From: Weissella halotolerans DSM 20190
GTDB taxonomy: Bacteria > Bacillota > Bacilli > Lactobacillales > Lactobacillaceae
Reading direction: 5' to 3'
DNA length: 64,000 bases
NCBI RefSeq assembly: GCF_000420365.1
Contig: NZ_ATUU01000001.1
Span: forward strand, 310,001 to 374,000
Shown here: positions 18,327 to 27,020 of the stretch, piece after piece
Layout: the number at the start of each line of letters is the position of its first letter
How positions within the stretch are numbered: position 1 is the first letter of the stretch
Translations under genes and position numbers: made by a program
Notes under the pieces: model-generated
Databases searched by the model: none
What the model was told of the DNA's origin: nothing
Seen by the model: only the letters and a program-made list of their open reading frames with translations

Positions 18327-19097
18327 TTAAAGCCGGCCAGCCGATTTACGGAAAGTCTTCCCTTGTTTCAAGGCTTGAACTTCCTCACGTCGCAAAGGTC
18401 GATATTCACCTGGTGCTAATGAGGTAAGGTCTAGGATGCCATATCGCTCACGGGTTAACTTCAATACCGGATGGCCAACTGCCTTCAACATTTCTTTGAC
18501 TTGATGATAACGACCTTCATGGATGGTTAAACGGACAATTGCTGTTTGCTTTTGCTTATCAGCACCAATAATTTCAGCCTTAGCAGGCGCCGCATGGAAG
18601 GTTTCATGGCGGTGATTGACAATGGTGTGCACTGTGACCCCCTGCCGTAGGGTCTTTAATTCGTCATTACTAGGGATGCCCTTCACCTTTGCGACGTAGA
18701 CCTTCTCCATTTGGAAACGTGGATGCATCAACTGGTTAGCTAACTCACCATCATTAGTCATTAATAGGGCACCGGTTGTGTCGTAATCCAGGCGACCCAC
18801 TGGGTAAATACGCTCTTTTACATCGGCTACAATGTCCATCACCGTTAACCGATCTTTATCATCATTAACCGTTGTCACCACCTCACGTGGTTTATTTAAC
18901 AAGTAATAGACTAACCGTTCGCGTCCTTCCAGGGGTGCACCATCAACTTCAATATGATCATGCGGTTCAACTTTCGTCCCTAATGTCCTGACCACCTGAC
19001 CATTAACTGTCACGCGACCTTGGGTAATTAAATCTTCTGAAGCCCGCCGTGAAGCGACCCCCGCCTGTGCCATTACTTTTTGTAAACGTTCAGCCAT
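18327..19097 (-). CDS. rluB: 23S rRNA pseudouridine synthase B
   Basis: A 256-residue RsuA-family pseudouridine synthase. An N-terminal S4 RNA-binding domain (residues 1-60, starting [20 protein letters not shown]) precedes the catalytic domain with [17 protein letters not shown], whose first Asp is the catalytic residue. It modifies U2605-region bases of 23S rRNA. It overlaps the end of scpB by eight bases and closes the cvfB-to-rluB operon. The same scpA-scpB-rluB order is common in Firmicutes. Confidence 0.95.
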   Translation of the reverse strand: MAERLQKVMAQAGVASRRASEDLITQGRVTVNGQVVRTLGTKVEPHDHIEVDGAPLEGRERLVYYLLNKPREVVTTVNDDKDRLTVMDIVADVKERIYPVGRLDYDTTGALLMTNDGELANQLMHPRFQMEKVYVAKVKGIPSNDELKTLRQGVTVHTIVNHRHETFHAAPAKAEIIGADKQKQTAIVRLTIHEGRYHQVKEMLKAVGHPVLKLTRERYGILDLTSLAPGEYRPLRREEVQALKQGKTFRKSAGRL

Positions 19098-19722
19098 GTG
19101 ATTCTCCTTTATCTATATCCATTATCTCTTGGTCGAGCTTGAATTGAGAGCTATTAACTTGCGGCATCAAGGGGACTGTCTCCTCTTTTTGCGCTTGGAG
19201 TGCATTTAAAGCATCAGCCGTGACCAACGGTGGTAAATCAGTCAAGGTGGTCAAGCCAAAGTAATTCAGAAAATAATCCGTTGTGACGTAGAGATAAGGG
19301 CGACCGGGTTCGTCTGCTCGTCCCTTGGTTTCAATTAAATTATGCAAAACTAATCGTTGAATGGTCGCCGCTGAATGGACACCCCTTATTTCATCTACTG
19401 CAATCCTGGTCACCGGCTGCTTATACGCAATAATGGCTAGCACCTCAAGGGAGGCTTGCGACAGGGCTGTCGTCAAGGGAGCCGTAAAGTAGCGATGGAT
19501 GACCGAAGCAATGTTAGCCTTAGTTACCAGGCGATAACGCTCATCCGTTTGCATCAAGGCCAGACTAGAACTTGGATCATGATCATACTTTTGGGCTAAG
19601 TCTTCTAGTAAACCTTGCACGGCTGGCTTATCAAAATCAGTGGCCGCGGCAATTTCAGCCACCGAAATACCTTCATCACCAGCAACAAATAATAAACCTT
19701 CGACCTGTTCCAAACTATCCAT
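19090..19722 (-). CDS. scpB: Segregation and condensation protein B
   Basis: A 210-residue winged-helix kleisin partner that, with ScpA and SMC, forms the condensin that compacts and segregates the chromosome. It begins [20 protein letters not shown] and carries the ScpB hallmark [20 protein letters not shown], then [12 protein letters not shown]. The frame is open to 19812, but ATG 19722 gives the canonical N-terminus and an eight-base overlap with scpA; the weak GAGGAT site fits coupling. Confidence 0.96.
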   Translation of the reverse strand: MDSLEQVEGLLFVAGDEGISVAEIAAATDFDKPAVQGLLEDLAQKYDHDPSSSLALMQTDERYRLVTKANIASVIHRYFTAPLTTALSQASLEVLAIIAYKQPVTRIAVDEIRGVHSAATIQRLVLHNLIETKGRADEPGRPYLYVTTDYFLNYFGLTTLTDLPPLVTADALNALQAQKEETVPLMPQVNSSQFKLDQEIMDIDKGESHG

Positions 19723-20506
19723 TCTCGTTTTTATCCTCACTAAAATCAATTGTTTCATAGGGTCGTGGCCCACTTTGCACGTTAATTGTCCCAAAGGCAT
19801 CCGCTTGTTCAATCAGCAAACATTGATGCCGCACGAGTTCTAACATACCCAAAAAAGTTGTTACCATTTTCTCCCGATTATCTTGGGGATCAAAAAAATC
19901 AGCAAACGTCATCCTGCCACGTTCCCTAACCTTTTGCATAATGTCCCCCATTTGTACTTGTAAGGACCATTGCTCGGCTACCATTGTTCGCGCCGCAGGC
20001 TCCGTCAATTGTCGACGCCGAATCATCTTAGCAAAGGCTGTTTGTAAATCACTGAGGGCTACTCCTGCAGGTAAAGGTGCCTTTTCTATATCAGCTGGCG
20101 GACTCATTGGCAAGCGAGAAAATTGTAACTGACGCTCCTCCTCACGTTCTCGCAACTCAGCGGCCGCCTGTTGATACTTTTGATACTCTAACAATTGGTT
20201 AACCAAATCAACCCGTGGGTCTGGCTCATCAACATAGTCAGCCAAGTCTTCATCAAGGTCTACGTTATCATTTTTTGGAATAAGATAAGTCGCTTTAATT
20301 GACATTAAGGTTGCAGCCATCACTAAAAATTCACCCGCAATGTCCAAGTTACGTTCTTGCTCTGCTTGTAAAAAAGCTAAATACTGCTGGGTGATTAAGA
20401 CAATCGGAATATCAAAAATATCCACCTCACTAGTCTTTATCAGGTGTAGTAGTAAGTCTAGGGGGCCGTCAAAGTCTGCTAAATGATAGGTTACTGTACT
20501 AGCCAT
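19715..20506 (-). CDS. scpA: Segregation and condensation protein A
   Basis: The 263-residue kleisin that bridges the SMC heads. The N-terminal motif [24 protein letters not shown] is at residues about 9-35; an acidic central part ([17 protein letters not shown]) and a C-terminal winged helix with [12 protein letters not shown] follow. It overlaps ribT upstream by eight bases and scpB downstream by eight, so the whole set is translationally coupled. Confidence 0.97.
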   Translation of the reverse strand: MASTVTYHLADFDGPLDLLLHLIKTSEVDIFDIPIVLITQQYLAFLQAEQERNLDIAGEFLVMAATLMSIKATYLIPKNDNVDLDEDLADYVDEPDPRVDLVNQLLEYQKYQQAAAELREREEERQLQFSRLPMSPPADIEKAPLPAGVALSDLQTAFAKMIRRRQLTEPAARTMVAEQWSLQVQMGDIMQKVRERGRMTFADFFDPQDNREKMVTTFLGMLELVRHQCLLIEQADAFGTINVQSGPRPYETIDFSEDKNENG

Positions 20507-20870
20507 GGTCTTGTTGTCGCCACCTTGTGATCATCTTTTGTGTCGTCATTGTTCCCATTATCACCTGGTTTGGGTATTGCTGTTGCAAGGCGTCCAATAC
20601 CACCTGGCGGACCGCTCGCCGACGATTTCTAGGGACTTCAGCGCCAACCACAATTAAACGCACGACGATGGTATGATAAGCTTCTTCAATCCCCACTAAA
20701 GCAGTCATATGATGGGTCGCCTCATCCTGCCAAAGTAATAAGTCACGCTTTGAATCTGCCTGATACCAGGCGTATTCTTGTTGAGCTGCCGCAAACTTAT
20801 GAAAGGCTGGTAAATAAGACAGTAGCCCAATCGCAATTTTAGGCTGATCTTTTTTTACATTAACTAACAT
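20499..20870 (-). CDS. ribT: RibT-like acetyltransferase-fold protein
   Basis: A 123-residue protein of the RibT type found upstream of scpA in Firmicutes. RibT has a GNAT-like fold, and its enzymatic role is not established. Recognisable stretches are IGLLSYLPAFHKF, DLLLWQDEATHHMTALVG and VVLDALQQQYP. I chose ATG 20870 after GAGGAGAG; the frame runs five codons further upstream. It lies between xerD and scpA and overlaps scpA by eight bases. Confidence 0.8.
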   Translation of the reverse strand: MLVNVKKDQPKIAIGLLSYLPAFHKFAAAQQEYAWYQADSKRDLLLWQDEATHHMTALVGIEEAYHTIVVRLIVVGAEVPRNRRRAVRQVVLDALQQQYPNQVIMGTMTTQKMITRWRQQDHG

Positions 20871-20884
20871 ACTCTCTCCTCTCA

Positions 20885-21802
20885 TTAAGCTCGCGGATGC
20901 GTGCGCTTATAAACTTCAGTCAGCCGCTTATCTGATATATGGGTGTAAATTTGGGTTGTTGAAATATCCGCATGCCCCAATAATTCTTGAACAATCCGTA
21001 AATCTGCTCCGTTTTCTAAGATATGGGTTGCAAAGGAATGGCGTAGGGTATGGGGGGAGACGGTCTTATCAATTCCAGCTTTTTTAACCCAACTCTTAAT
21101 CAACTTCCAGATGCCTTGCCGGGTTAATCGATGCCCATGTTGATTCAAAAAAACGACATGGGCATCCTGCTCTTTGCCTAATAAAGGACGTCCCTCTGCT
21201 AGATAGCGTTGTAACCAGTCAGCAGCAATATCACCAATCGGTATCAAACGCTCTTTATCCCCTTTACCAAGAATCTTTAACAGTCCTAAATCTAAATGCA
21301 AATCATCCAAGCTGAGATTAACGAGCTCAGAGACCCGTAGCCCCGTTGCATAAAGCACCTCCAAAATAGTCCGATTGCGAATGCCAACCGGGGTTGTGGT
21401 ATCCGGGACCGCCAACAGGGCGTCTACCTCATCCACTGTCAAAACGGCTGGTAAATGCTGACCAGCTTTGGGGGTGTCTACTTGATCCATCGGGTTACGC
21501 TGAATCCAGCCTTGTTCAAGGGCAAATACAAAAAACTGACGCAAGGTAGAAACCATATGCACAACGGTACTCTTCGCTTTTTTTGTATCAGTAAGATAAC
21601 GTAAAAAGGCCATGATGTCGTAACGATCAACCTTTTCCAGCGCTAAAGGGGACTTTTGATCAAGCTGATAACTAAAAAATTCACGCAAATCTTGCTCATA
21701 AGATAACCGTGTATTCAAAGATAAACCACGTTCAACGGCTAGGTAATGAACAAAATCAGCAACTTTGTCAGTTACTGGTTGAGGTAGCCCTAGTCTAGTC
21801 AT
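20885..21802 (-). CDS. xerD: Site-specific tyrosine recombinase XerD
   Basis: A 305-residue tyrosine recombinase that resolves chromosome dimers at dif. The N-terminal SAM-like domain (DFVHYLAVERGLSLNTRLSY) is followed by the catalytic domain with all active residues: Arg in YATGLRVSEL, Lys in GKGDKERL, His/Arg in HTLRHSFATH, His in LGHADISTTQ and Tyr in IYTHI. The start overlaps the cvfB stop as ATGA. A second recombinase is not in the window. Confidence 0.95.
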   Translation of the reverse strand: MTRLGLPQPVTDKVADFVHYLAVERGLSLNTRLSYEQDLREFFSYQLDQKSPLALEKVDRYDIMAFLRYLTDTKKAKSTVVHMVSTLRQFFVFALEQGWIQRNPMDQVDTPKAGQHLPAVLTVDEVDALLAVPDTTTPVGIRNRTILEVLYATGLRVSELVNLSLDDLHLDLGLLKILGKGDKERLIPIGDIAADWLQRYLAEGRPLLGKEQDAHVVFLNQHGHRLTRQGIWKLIKSWVKKAGIDKTVSPHTLRHSFATHILENGADLRIVQELLGHADISTTQIYTHISDKRLTEVYKRTHPRA

Positions 21803-22680
21803 GCTTGGTCGTCATCTCCACTAATCACCAAATGGATGCCATCACCATCTTGGCGAATTAAACGCTGCTTATATAAATGCCCAACGGCCCGTTTAAACTG
21901 ACTTTTTGACATACCAAAATAACGTTTGATGGCTGCTGCATCTGACTTATCCGTATAAGGCAGGCAGTGATCACCCTTTTTTTCAAGCAAAGTTAAAATC
22001 ATCTGGGCATCATCGTCAATCGCTTCGTAGGCCCGAGGACGTAGTGAGAGGTTTACATTTCCATCATCACGAACCCCAATCACTCGTGCCTCCAATACTT
22101 CGCCCAGTCGAGGTTCTCGTAGGCGTTCACTTGGATGGATAAAACCAAAGTGATAATCCTGTGTTATCACTAAAGTGCCAGCCATCTTTAAACGATAGAC
22201 AGTTGCTTTTACATTTTTATTGCGCAGACTAGGTTTGGCAGGAATACGGACAGCTTGCAACAATTCCGGTGTGATTAATTCACCCCACAACCGTTCTTTC
22301 TGATCAACTCGTAAGGTAATCATGAGCCGATCTCCACGTTGGGGCCACAACTCTTTAATCGTTGGTAACTCATCCAAAGAAACCACCACGTCCTTATTAG
22401 GCAGACCAATATCAACAAACACCCCTAAATCCCGCCGAATATCTGTCACCTTTCCCCAAGCATAATGACCTAGGCGTACATCTGGAATGTGTTTGGTTAA
22501 TTGTAAGCGATGGGCGTCATTTTCATAAGCAAAACCAGTTACTAAGCCACCAATATGTAATGGTTTTTCCAGTTCTTTCTTATCAATTTCATATGTTAGG
22601 CCGTCCACTTGTCCGAAATAATGATCATCATTTTCATCGGTTACCTTAGCCGTGAGTATGTCACCAACCCGTTTTGTCAT
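21799..22680 (-). CDS. cvfB: S1-like RNA-binding protein CvfB
   Basis: A 293-residue protein of the CvfB/YitL family, with successive S1-type RNA-binding modules and a C-terminal winged helix (about residues 225-285, KRYFGMSKSQFKRAVGHLYK). Clear S1 signatures are ITDIRRDLGVFVDIGLPNKD and the later FGFIHPSERLREP. In staphylococci CvfB binds RNA and influences virulence gene expression; the role here is unknown. It is the first gene of the six-gene operon cvfB-xerD-ribT-scpA-scpB-rluB. Confidence 0.92.
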   Translation of the reverse strand: MTKRVGDILTAKVTDENDDHYFGQVDGLTYEIDKKELEKPLHIGGLVTGFAYENDAHRLQLTKHIPDVRLGHYAWGKVTDIRRDLGVFVDIGLPNKDVVVSLDELPTIKELWPQRGDRLMITLRVDQKERLWGELITPELLQAVRIPAKPSLRNKNVKATVYRLKMAGTLVITQDYHFGFIHPSERLREPRLGEVLEARVIGVRDDGNVNLSLRPRAYEAIDDDAQMILTLLEKKGDHCLPYTDKSDAAAIKRYFGMSKSQFKRAVGHLYKQRLIRQDGDGIHLVISGDDDQA

Positions 22681-22794
22681 CTCATTGACCCCCTGTCAAT
22701 TTCACCTATTACCAAGTGGCAATAAATCTTTCATATCATCTAAGTGTACCAGATATCCCCTTTAAATGCAGGTTCGTAGGCTAATTTTATCGAA

Positions 22795-22820
22795 TAAAAA
22801 AACAGCCTCGTCGGCTGTTA
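22795..22820 (-). terminator. Terminator of the antiporter gene
   Basis: AACAGCC and GGCTGTT pair around a five-base loop, followed by seven T residues on the minus strand, 12 bases after the antiporter stop. Confidence 0.88.
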
Positions 22821-22831
22821 AACGCTTCACT

Positions 22832-23806
22832 TTAATTGTTTACTGGTACTCGTTTCAACAATGGACGCAACATAATAGGGGCAATAATCGTTGAAACGAT
22901 AATAACCACGACAAAACTTGCAAATTCGTCAGCGGTTAGAATATTGGCCTGTAGACCAATCTGAACCACTACCAGCGCCATTTCACCACGCGATACCATT
23001 CCAGCACCAATTGCCCGACTAGCTGCTGGTTGAATGCCCGTCAAACGTGCACCAAAACTAGCACCGTAATATTTCGTCAAGACAGCGAGAATTGTAAGCA
23101 CAATCAACATGGGTAACTCAGCCCCAAAATGATCTAAATTAACTGCTAGTCCAATGGAACCAAAGAAAATAGGGAACAGAGTCCAATCTCCAATGAGTTG
23201 ACTATAGTGCAAAAGTTGCCCAGAACGAGACCACTTTCGTGTTAACAAACCAAGCGCAAACAGAACTAAGGGCAAAAGAGCACTGACACCAATGCCTGAA
23301 CCTCCTAGTAGCAAGGCATAGGTGCTAACCAAGAGTAATGCTAAGACATCATCAATCACTGCCGCCCCTAAAACAACTGAACCCACCAGGGTCTTTAATT
23401 TACCCTGCTCGCTTAAGACAGCAATTGTAATCGAAATCGATGTTGCAGCGAAGACAATTCCCCAAAATATTGCCACCTGCAAGCGGTCTCCAAAACAAAG
23501 GGCCGCTATTGGAAAGACAATTAACGGAACCAAAACACCCATTACAGCCACTGACGTTGCGGACTTAAAATTATTTTTCAACTCCTGGGCATCCGTTTCT
23601 AACCCGGCGTTAAACATCAGCAAAAGGACTCCAATTTCACCGATTTCATGAATGGTAGCACTATTGGGCACCCAGCCTAATAATGCGGGACCTACAATGA
23701 CCCCAGCGACGAGCTGGCCGACGACCATTGATAAGCCAATTTTTGTTCCCAACCAGCCAAGTAACAATGCACTAACTAAAACTACTCCTATCATCACTAT
23801 CTCCAT
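22832..23806 (-). CDS. CPA2-type Na+/H+ antiporter, short form
   Basis: A 324-residue membrane protein of the monovalent cation:proton antiporter-2 family (NapA/KefB type). The ion-binding pair is visible in LGAAVIDDVLALLL, the unwound crossing helix in FAATSISITIAVL, and the family motif MFNAGLETD at helix 3. I count about 11 hydrophobic segments where the family usually has 12-13 in about 380-400 residues. The region after the IDD helix that normally holds a GLSxxxGAFxAG helix is missing, and the protein passes straight to LFPIFFGSIGLAVNL. The frame is intact. It has its own terminator and is flanked upstream by a separate terminator. Confidence 0.87.
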   Translation of the reverse strand: MEIVMIGVVLVSALLLGWLGTKIGLSMVVGQLVAGVIVGPALLGWVPNSATIHEIGEIGVLLLMFNAGLETDAQELKNNFKSATSVAVMGVLVPLIVFPIAALCFGDRLQVAIFWGIVFAATSISITIAVLSEQGKLKTLVGSVVLGAAVIDDVLALLLVSTYALLLGGSGIGVSALLPLVLFALGLLTRKWSRSGQLLHYSQLIGDWTLFPIFFGSIGLAVNLDHFGAELPMLIVLTILAVLTKYYGASFGARLTGIQPAASRAIGAGMVSRGEMALVVVQIGLQANILTADEFASFVVVIIVSTIIAPIMLRPLLKRVPVNN

Positions 23807-23818
23807 CGTTTACCCCCT

Positions 23819-23870
23819 AAAAAAAAACACTTCAAAACCAACTAGTCCCCCAACTAGTTCGTCTTGAAGC
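23819..23870 (-). terminator. Terminator of the orphan antitoxin gene
   Basis: A long stem (CTTCAAAACCAACTAGT with an almost perfect complement) around CCCCCA, followed by nine T residues on the minus strand. It separates the antitoxin gene from the antiporter gene. Confidence 0.9.
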
Positions 23871-23908
23871 ATTAGCCCAACCGACAATATATTAATATGT
23901 AGACCTAA

Positions 23909-24076
23909 CTACTTACCTTCAAATAAATGATCAAATGGTGATTGACCAGTATTAGCCACCTGCGTTAAGAAAATCTTAATTGCTGTTTGTGTTGTCAAAC
24001 CTTGTGACTTGAAGATTTCATCAGCCCGATCTTTCACTGTGTCTTCAACTCGCAATTGAATTAACTTTTCTGCCAT
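23909..24076 (-). CDS. Orphan RelB/DinJ-family antitoxin
   Basis: A 55-residue frame from ATG 24076, preceded by GGGGAGAG. It reads MAEKLIQLRVEDTVKDRADE, then GLTTQTAIKIFLTQV and PFDHLFEGK. This is the ribbon-helix-helix pattern of RelB/DinJ antitoxins: a short beta strand, two helices, and the PFD tail that in DinJ precedes the toxin-binding part. No YafQ/RelE-like toxin frame is next to it: a terminator follows at once, and 128 bases without a gene precede it. It may be a stand-alone transcription regulator or a relic. The DNA-binding fold is well supported, the function is not. Confidence 0.8.
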   Translation of the reverse strand: MAEKLIQLRVEDTVKDRADEIFKSQGLTTQTAIKIFLTQVANTGQSPFDHLFEGK

Positions 24077-24204
24077 CTTGCTCTCCCCTTTTTATAACTT
24101 TCTATGATTTCAGTAGTATACCATAGTTTTGCCTTGGTACCTACTGGTACTTTCCTTAGCACTTACCCAGATTTTCATAAAAACTAGATAGAGAAATTAT
24201 AATA

Positions 24205-24654
24205 TCATTTATGGTTACTGTCAAAAACAATCGTCACTGGCCCATCATTCACTAGTTCAACTGTCATATCAGCACCAAACGCCCCCTGTTCGACTACTAA
24301 ACCACTTTCACTTGCTAAGCGCTGATTAAAGCAATCATACATCTGCTTAGCAAAGGTTGGTTCACCAGCCTGAGTAAAACTAGGCCGATTCCCTCTACGT
24401 GTATCAGCAAAGAGGGTGAATTGTGAAATTGATAGGATAGCTCCTTTCACATCCTGAATGCTTAAGTTCATTTTACCCATTGAATCATCAAAAATCCTTA
24501 AATGACTAATCTTACGTACAAGATAGTCAATATCAGCATCCGTATCGGCATCCCTAATCGCTACTAGCAAGAGGTATCCCTGTCCAATGCGCCCTAAAAT
24601 AGTACCATCTACACTAACCTGTGCCCTTTTAACCCGTTGTAAGACAATTTTCAT
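24205..24654 (-). CDS. dtd: D-aminoacyl-tRNA deacylase
   Basis: A 149-residue enzyme that hydrolyses D-amino acids wrongly attached to tRNA. Family signatures are visible: [17 protein letters not shown] at the N-terminus, the [17 protein letters not shown] motif and the Gly-Pro pair in [12 protein letters not shown]. Length is standard. Its ATG shares one base with the relA stop codon, so the two genes are coupled; rel-dtd is the usual Firmicute pair. Confidence 0.97.
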   Translation of the reverse strand: MKIVLQRVKRAQVSVDGTILGRIGQGYLLLVAIRDADTDADIDYLVRKISHLRIFDDSMGKMNLSIQDVKGAILSISQFTLFADTRRGNRPSFTQAGEPTFAKQMYDCFNQRLASESGLVVEQGAFGADMTVELVNDGPVTIVFDSNHK

Positions 24655-26885
24655 TACTTAAATGCTCGCTTTACTTCATAAACATCCTGAATATTACGAA
24701 TACTATCTATAATATGCTGTAATTGCTCCAGATTATGAACACCAACGGTCAATGTTATTTTGACACTATTACCATGATCTAACCGGCCATTAACTGAATT
24801 CAAGGATTTGGTGGTATTATTTACTGTCCTAATCACGTCATTTAATAACTTTCCACGATTATTTGCTAATACCAGCAAATCGGCTTCATACTCAGCCTGC
24901 TTAAGTTCTGCTGCTTGCCCCCAATTAACATCAATTAAAGGCTGTCCTTCACGCTCAATTGCTTTTAGGTTAGGACAGTTGACCCGATGTACGGAAACAC
25001 CACGTCCCTTGGTCACATAGCCAGTGATAGCATCACCAGGTACCGGAGTACAACAGTGACCCAGTCGAATCAAAAGGTTGTCAGCCCCTTCAACTACGAC
25101 GCTCCCCTTAGCATTACGCTTAGTTGGTAACTTCTTGCCCCCCTTTTCTAGGGTCGCATGCTCTTCTAAAATAGCGCGTTGTTGTTCAGCCTGACGGGCT
25201 TCTTCTTCAGCTTGACGCTTGGCCTCAGTCATTTTATTGACCACCCCATGGACATTCAAATCACCAAACCCAATGGAGGCATACATATCATCAACTGATT
25301 GAACATGACTTTTTTCAACCGCATGTTGTTCATTATCAACCGTCATGATTTCATCCGGATCGTAACCAGCGGCTTGAACAGCTATCATCACCATGTGGCG
25401 ACCAGCTTGAATATTTTCACTTTTGTCCTGTTGACGGAAATAACGCCGAATTTTATTCCGGGCACGACGAGTTGCAACTAACTGTAACCAATCTCGGTTG
25501 GGCTTAGCATTGGGCGACGTGATAATTTCAACGATATCCCCCGTTTTAATCTCATAATCTAAGGGGACCATCCGGTCATTTACTTTAGCCCCGGTGGTAT
25601 GATTTCCCACAGTCGTATGAATGCCATAGGCCATATCTAAAGGCCCAGATCCCTGCGGTAATTCGATTACATCACCTTTGGGGGTAAATGCAAAGGTCCG
25701 ATCAGAAAAGAGATCGCCTTTTACCGATTCCATAAAGTCATCGGCATCCTTAGCTTCATCCTTTAACTCTAAAATGCCTTGAATAACGGTTAACTTTTGC
25801 TGGTCATCGCTCTTTACATCCGCTCCGTCTACTCGGCCTTCCTTGTAAGCCCAATGGGCCGCTACACCAAACTCAGCTACCTCATGCATCTGGTGAGTTC
25901 TAATTTGAACCTCCATTGGCCGCCCACCTGGTCCAACCACTGTCGTATGCAAGGACTGATACCCATTGGCCTTAGGCAAGGCAATATAATCCTTAAATCG
26001 ACCCGGCATTGGCGTCCAGCGGGCATGAATCATCCCCAAAACTGCATAGGTGTCTGGAACCGTATCGACAATCACACGCACAGCTGATAAATCATAAATA
26101 TCTTCAAAGGCCTTATGCTTATCCACCATCTTGCGATAAATAGAATAAATATGTTTAGGCCGGCCATAAACATTCACATGGGATAATCCTAGGTCACTAA
26201 TCGCCGCTTTAATTTCTTCAACTGCAGTTTGCACGATGGCTAAGCGTTCTTTACGCCGTAACTTCATCTTTTTGGCAATATCATGGTAGCTATCTGAATC
26301 TAAATACCGTAAGGATAAATCCTCCAGTTCCCACTTAATCGTCATGATTCCCAGTCGATCAGCTAAAGGCGCATAGATTTCCTGGGTCTCAGCTGCAATT
26401 CGCCGCTGCTTTTCAGGACGCAAGGCTTCTAGGGTCCGCATGTTATGTAGCCGATCAGCTAATTTTACAATAATAACCCGAATATCCTTTGACATCGCCA
26501 ACAATAACTTACGATGATTTTCCGCTAGTTGCTCGCGTGAGGACTTGTACTTAATTTTGGATAATTTAGAAACACCATCTACAATAATGGCCACATTATG
26601 ACCAAACCTTGCCTCTAAATCCGGCAAAGTGGCATCTGTATCTTCAATAACATCATGTAGGTAGCCTGCAATGACCGTATCGGGGTCCATTTTTAAATCC
26701 GCCAAAATACCAGCCACTTGGATGGGATGCATAATATAAGGCTCACCAGATTGGCGCCGTTGATCCTGGTGCAACGCCTTGGCAAAATCATAAGCCCGGT
26801 CAATCTCAGCTACATGTTGCGGACTCATATAAGATGCCACTGACTGATGCACATCAGCTGCTGTTAAAACCTTTGCTTCTACCAT
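24654..26885 (-). CDS. relA: Bifunctional (p)ppGpp synthetase/hydrolase
   Basis: A 743-residue long RSH protein of the Rel type that makes and degrades the alarmone (p)ppGpp. The HD hydrolase domain has [19 protein letters not shown] and [11 protein letters not shown]. The synthetase domain holds [10 protein letters not shown] and [11 protein letters not shown] with [12 protein letters not shown] ([16 protein letters not shown]), zinc-finger ([11 protein letters not shown]) and C-terminal ACT domains follow. Both catalytic halves look intact, so it should be the main stringent-response enzyme, acting at the ribosome. Upstream, a TACAAT -10-like box lies about 70 bases before the ATG but with no good -35. 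Confidence 0.97.
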   Translation of the reverse strand: MVEAKVLTAADVHQSVASYMSPQHVAEIDRAYDFAKALHQDQRRQSGEPYIMHPIQVAGILADLKMDPDTVIAGYLHDVIEDTDATLPDLEARFGHNVAIIVDGVSKLSKIKYKSSREQLAENHRKLLLAMSKDIRVIIVKLADRLHNMRTLEALRPEKQRRIAAETQEIYAPLADRLGIMTIKWELEDLSLRYLDSDSYHDIAKKMKLRRKERLAIVQTAVEEIKAAISDLGLSHVNVYGRPKHIYSIYRKMVDKHKAFEDIYDLSAVRVIVDTVPDTYAVLGMIHARWTPMPGRFKDYIALPKANGYQSLHTTVVGPGGRPMEVQIRTHQMHEVAEFGVAAHWAYKEGRVDGADVKSDDQQKLTVIQGILELKDEAKDADDFMESVKGDLFSDRTFAFTPKGDVIELPQGSGPLDMAYGIHTTVGNHTTGAKVNDRMVPLDYEIKTGDIVEIITSPNAKPNRDWLQLVATRRARNKIRRYFRQQDKSENIQAGRHMVMIAVQAAGYDPDEIMTVDNEQHAVEKSHVQSVDDMYASIGFGDLNVHGVVNKMTEAKRQAEEEARQAEQQRAILEEHATLEKGGKKLPTKRNAKGSVVVEGADNLLIRLGHCCTPVPGDAITGYVTKGRGVSVHRVNCPNLKAIEREGQPLIDVNWGQAAELKQAEYEADLLVLANNRGKLLNDVIRTVNNTTKSLNSVNGRLDHGNSVKITLTVGVHNLEQLQHIIDSIRNIQDVYEVKRAFK

Positions 26886-27020
26886 AACTTATCTTCCTTC
26901 ACTTCGCGAACTTGCTTGCATATTCCTGCCAACAAATGGCAGCTATAATTAGTTTACATTGTACCGCATGTGCTGACTGACTTATAGGGGCGGCACAAAT
27001 CTTTTTATTTAACCCCACGT

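Noticed and set aside
20885-21802. XerD as a mobile-element integrase
   Set aside because: It lies in the conserved cvfB-xerD-ribT-scpAB-rluB operon, so it is the housekeeping recombinase.
26926-26942. CTGCCA/TGGCAG hairpin in the relA leader as a regulatory element
   Set aside because: Only a six-base stem with no U tract and no known element; it could be chance.
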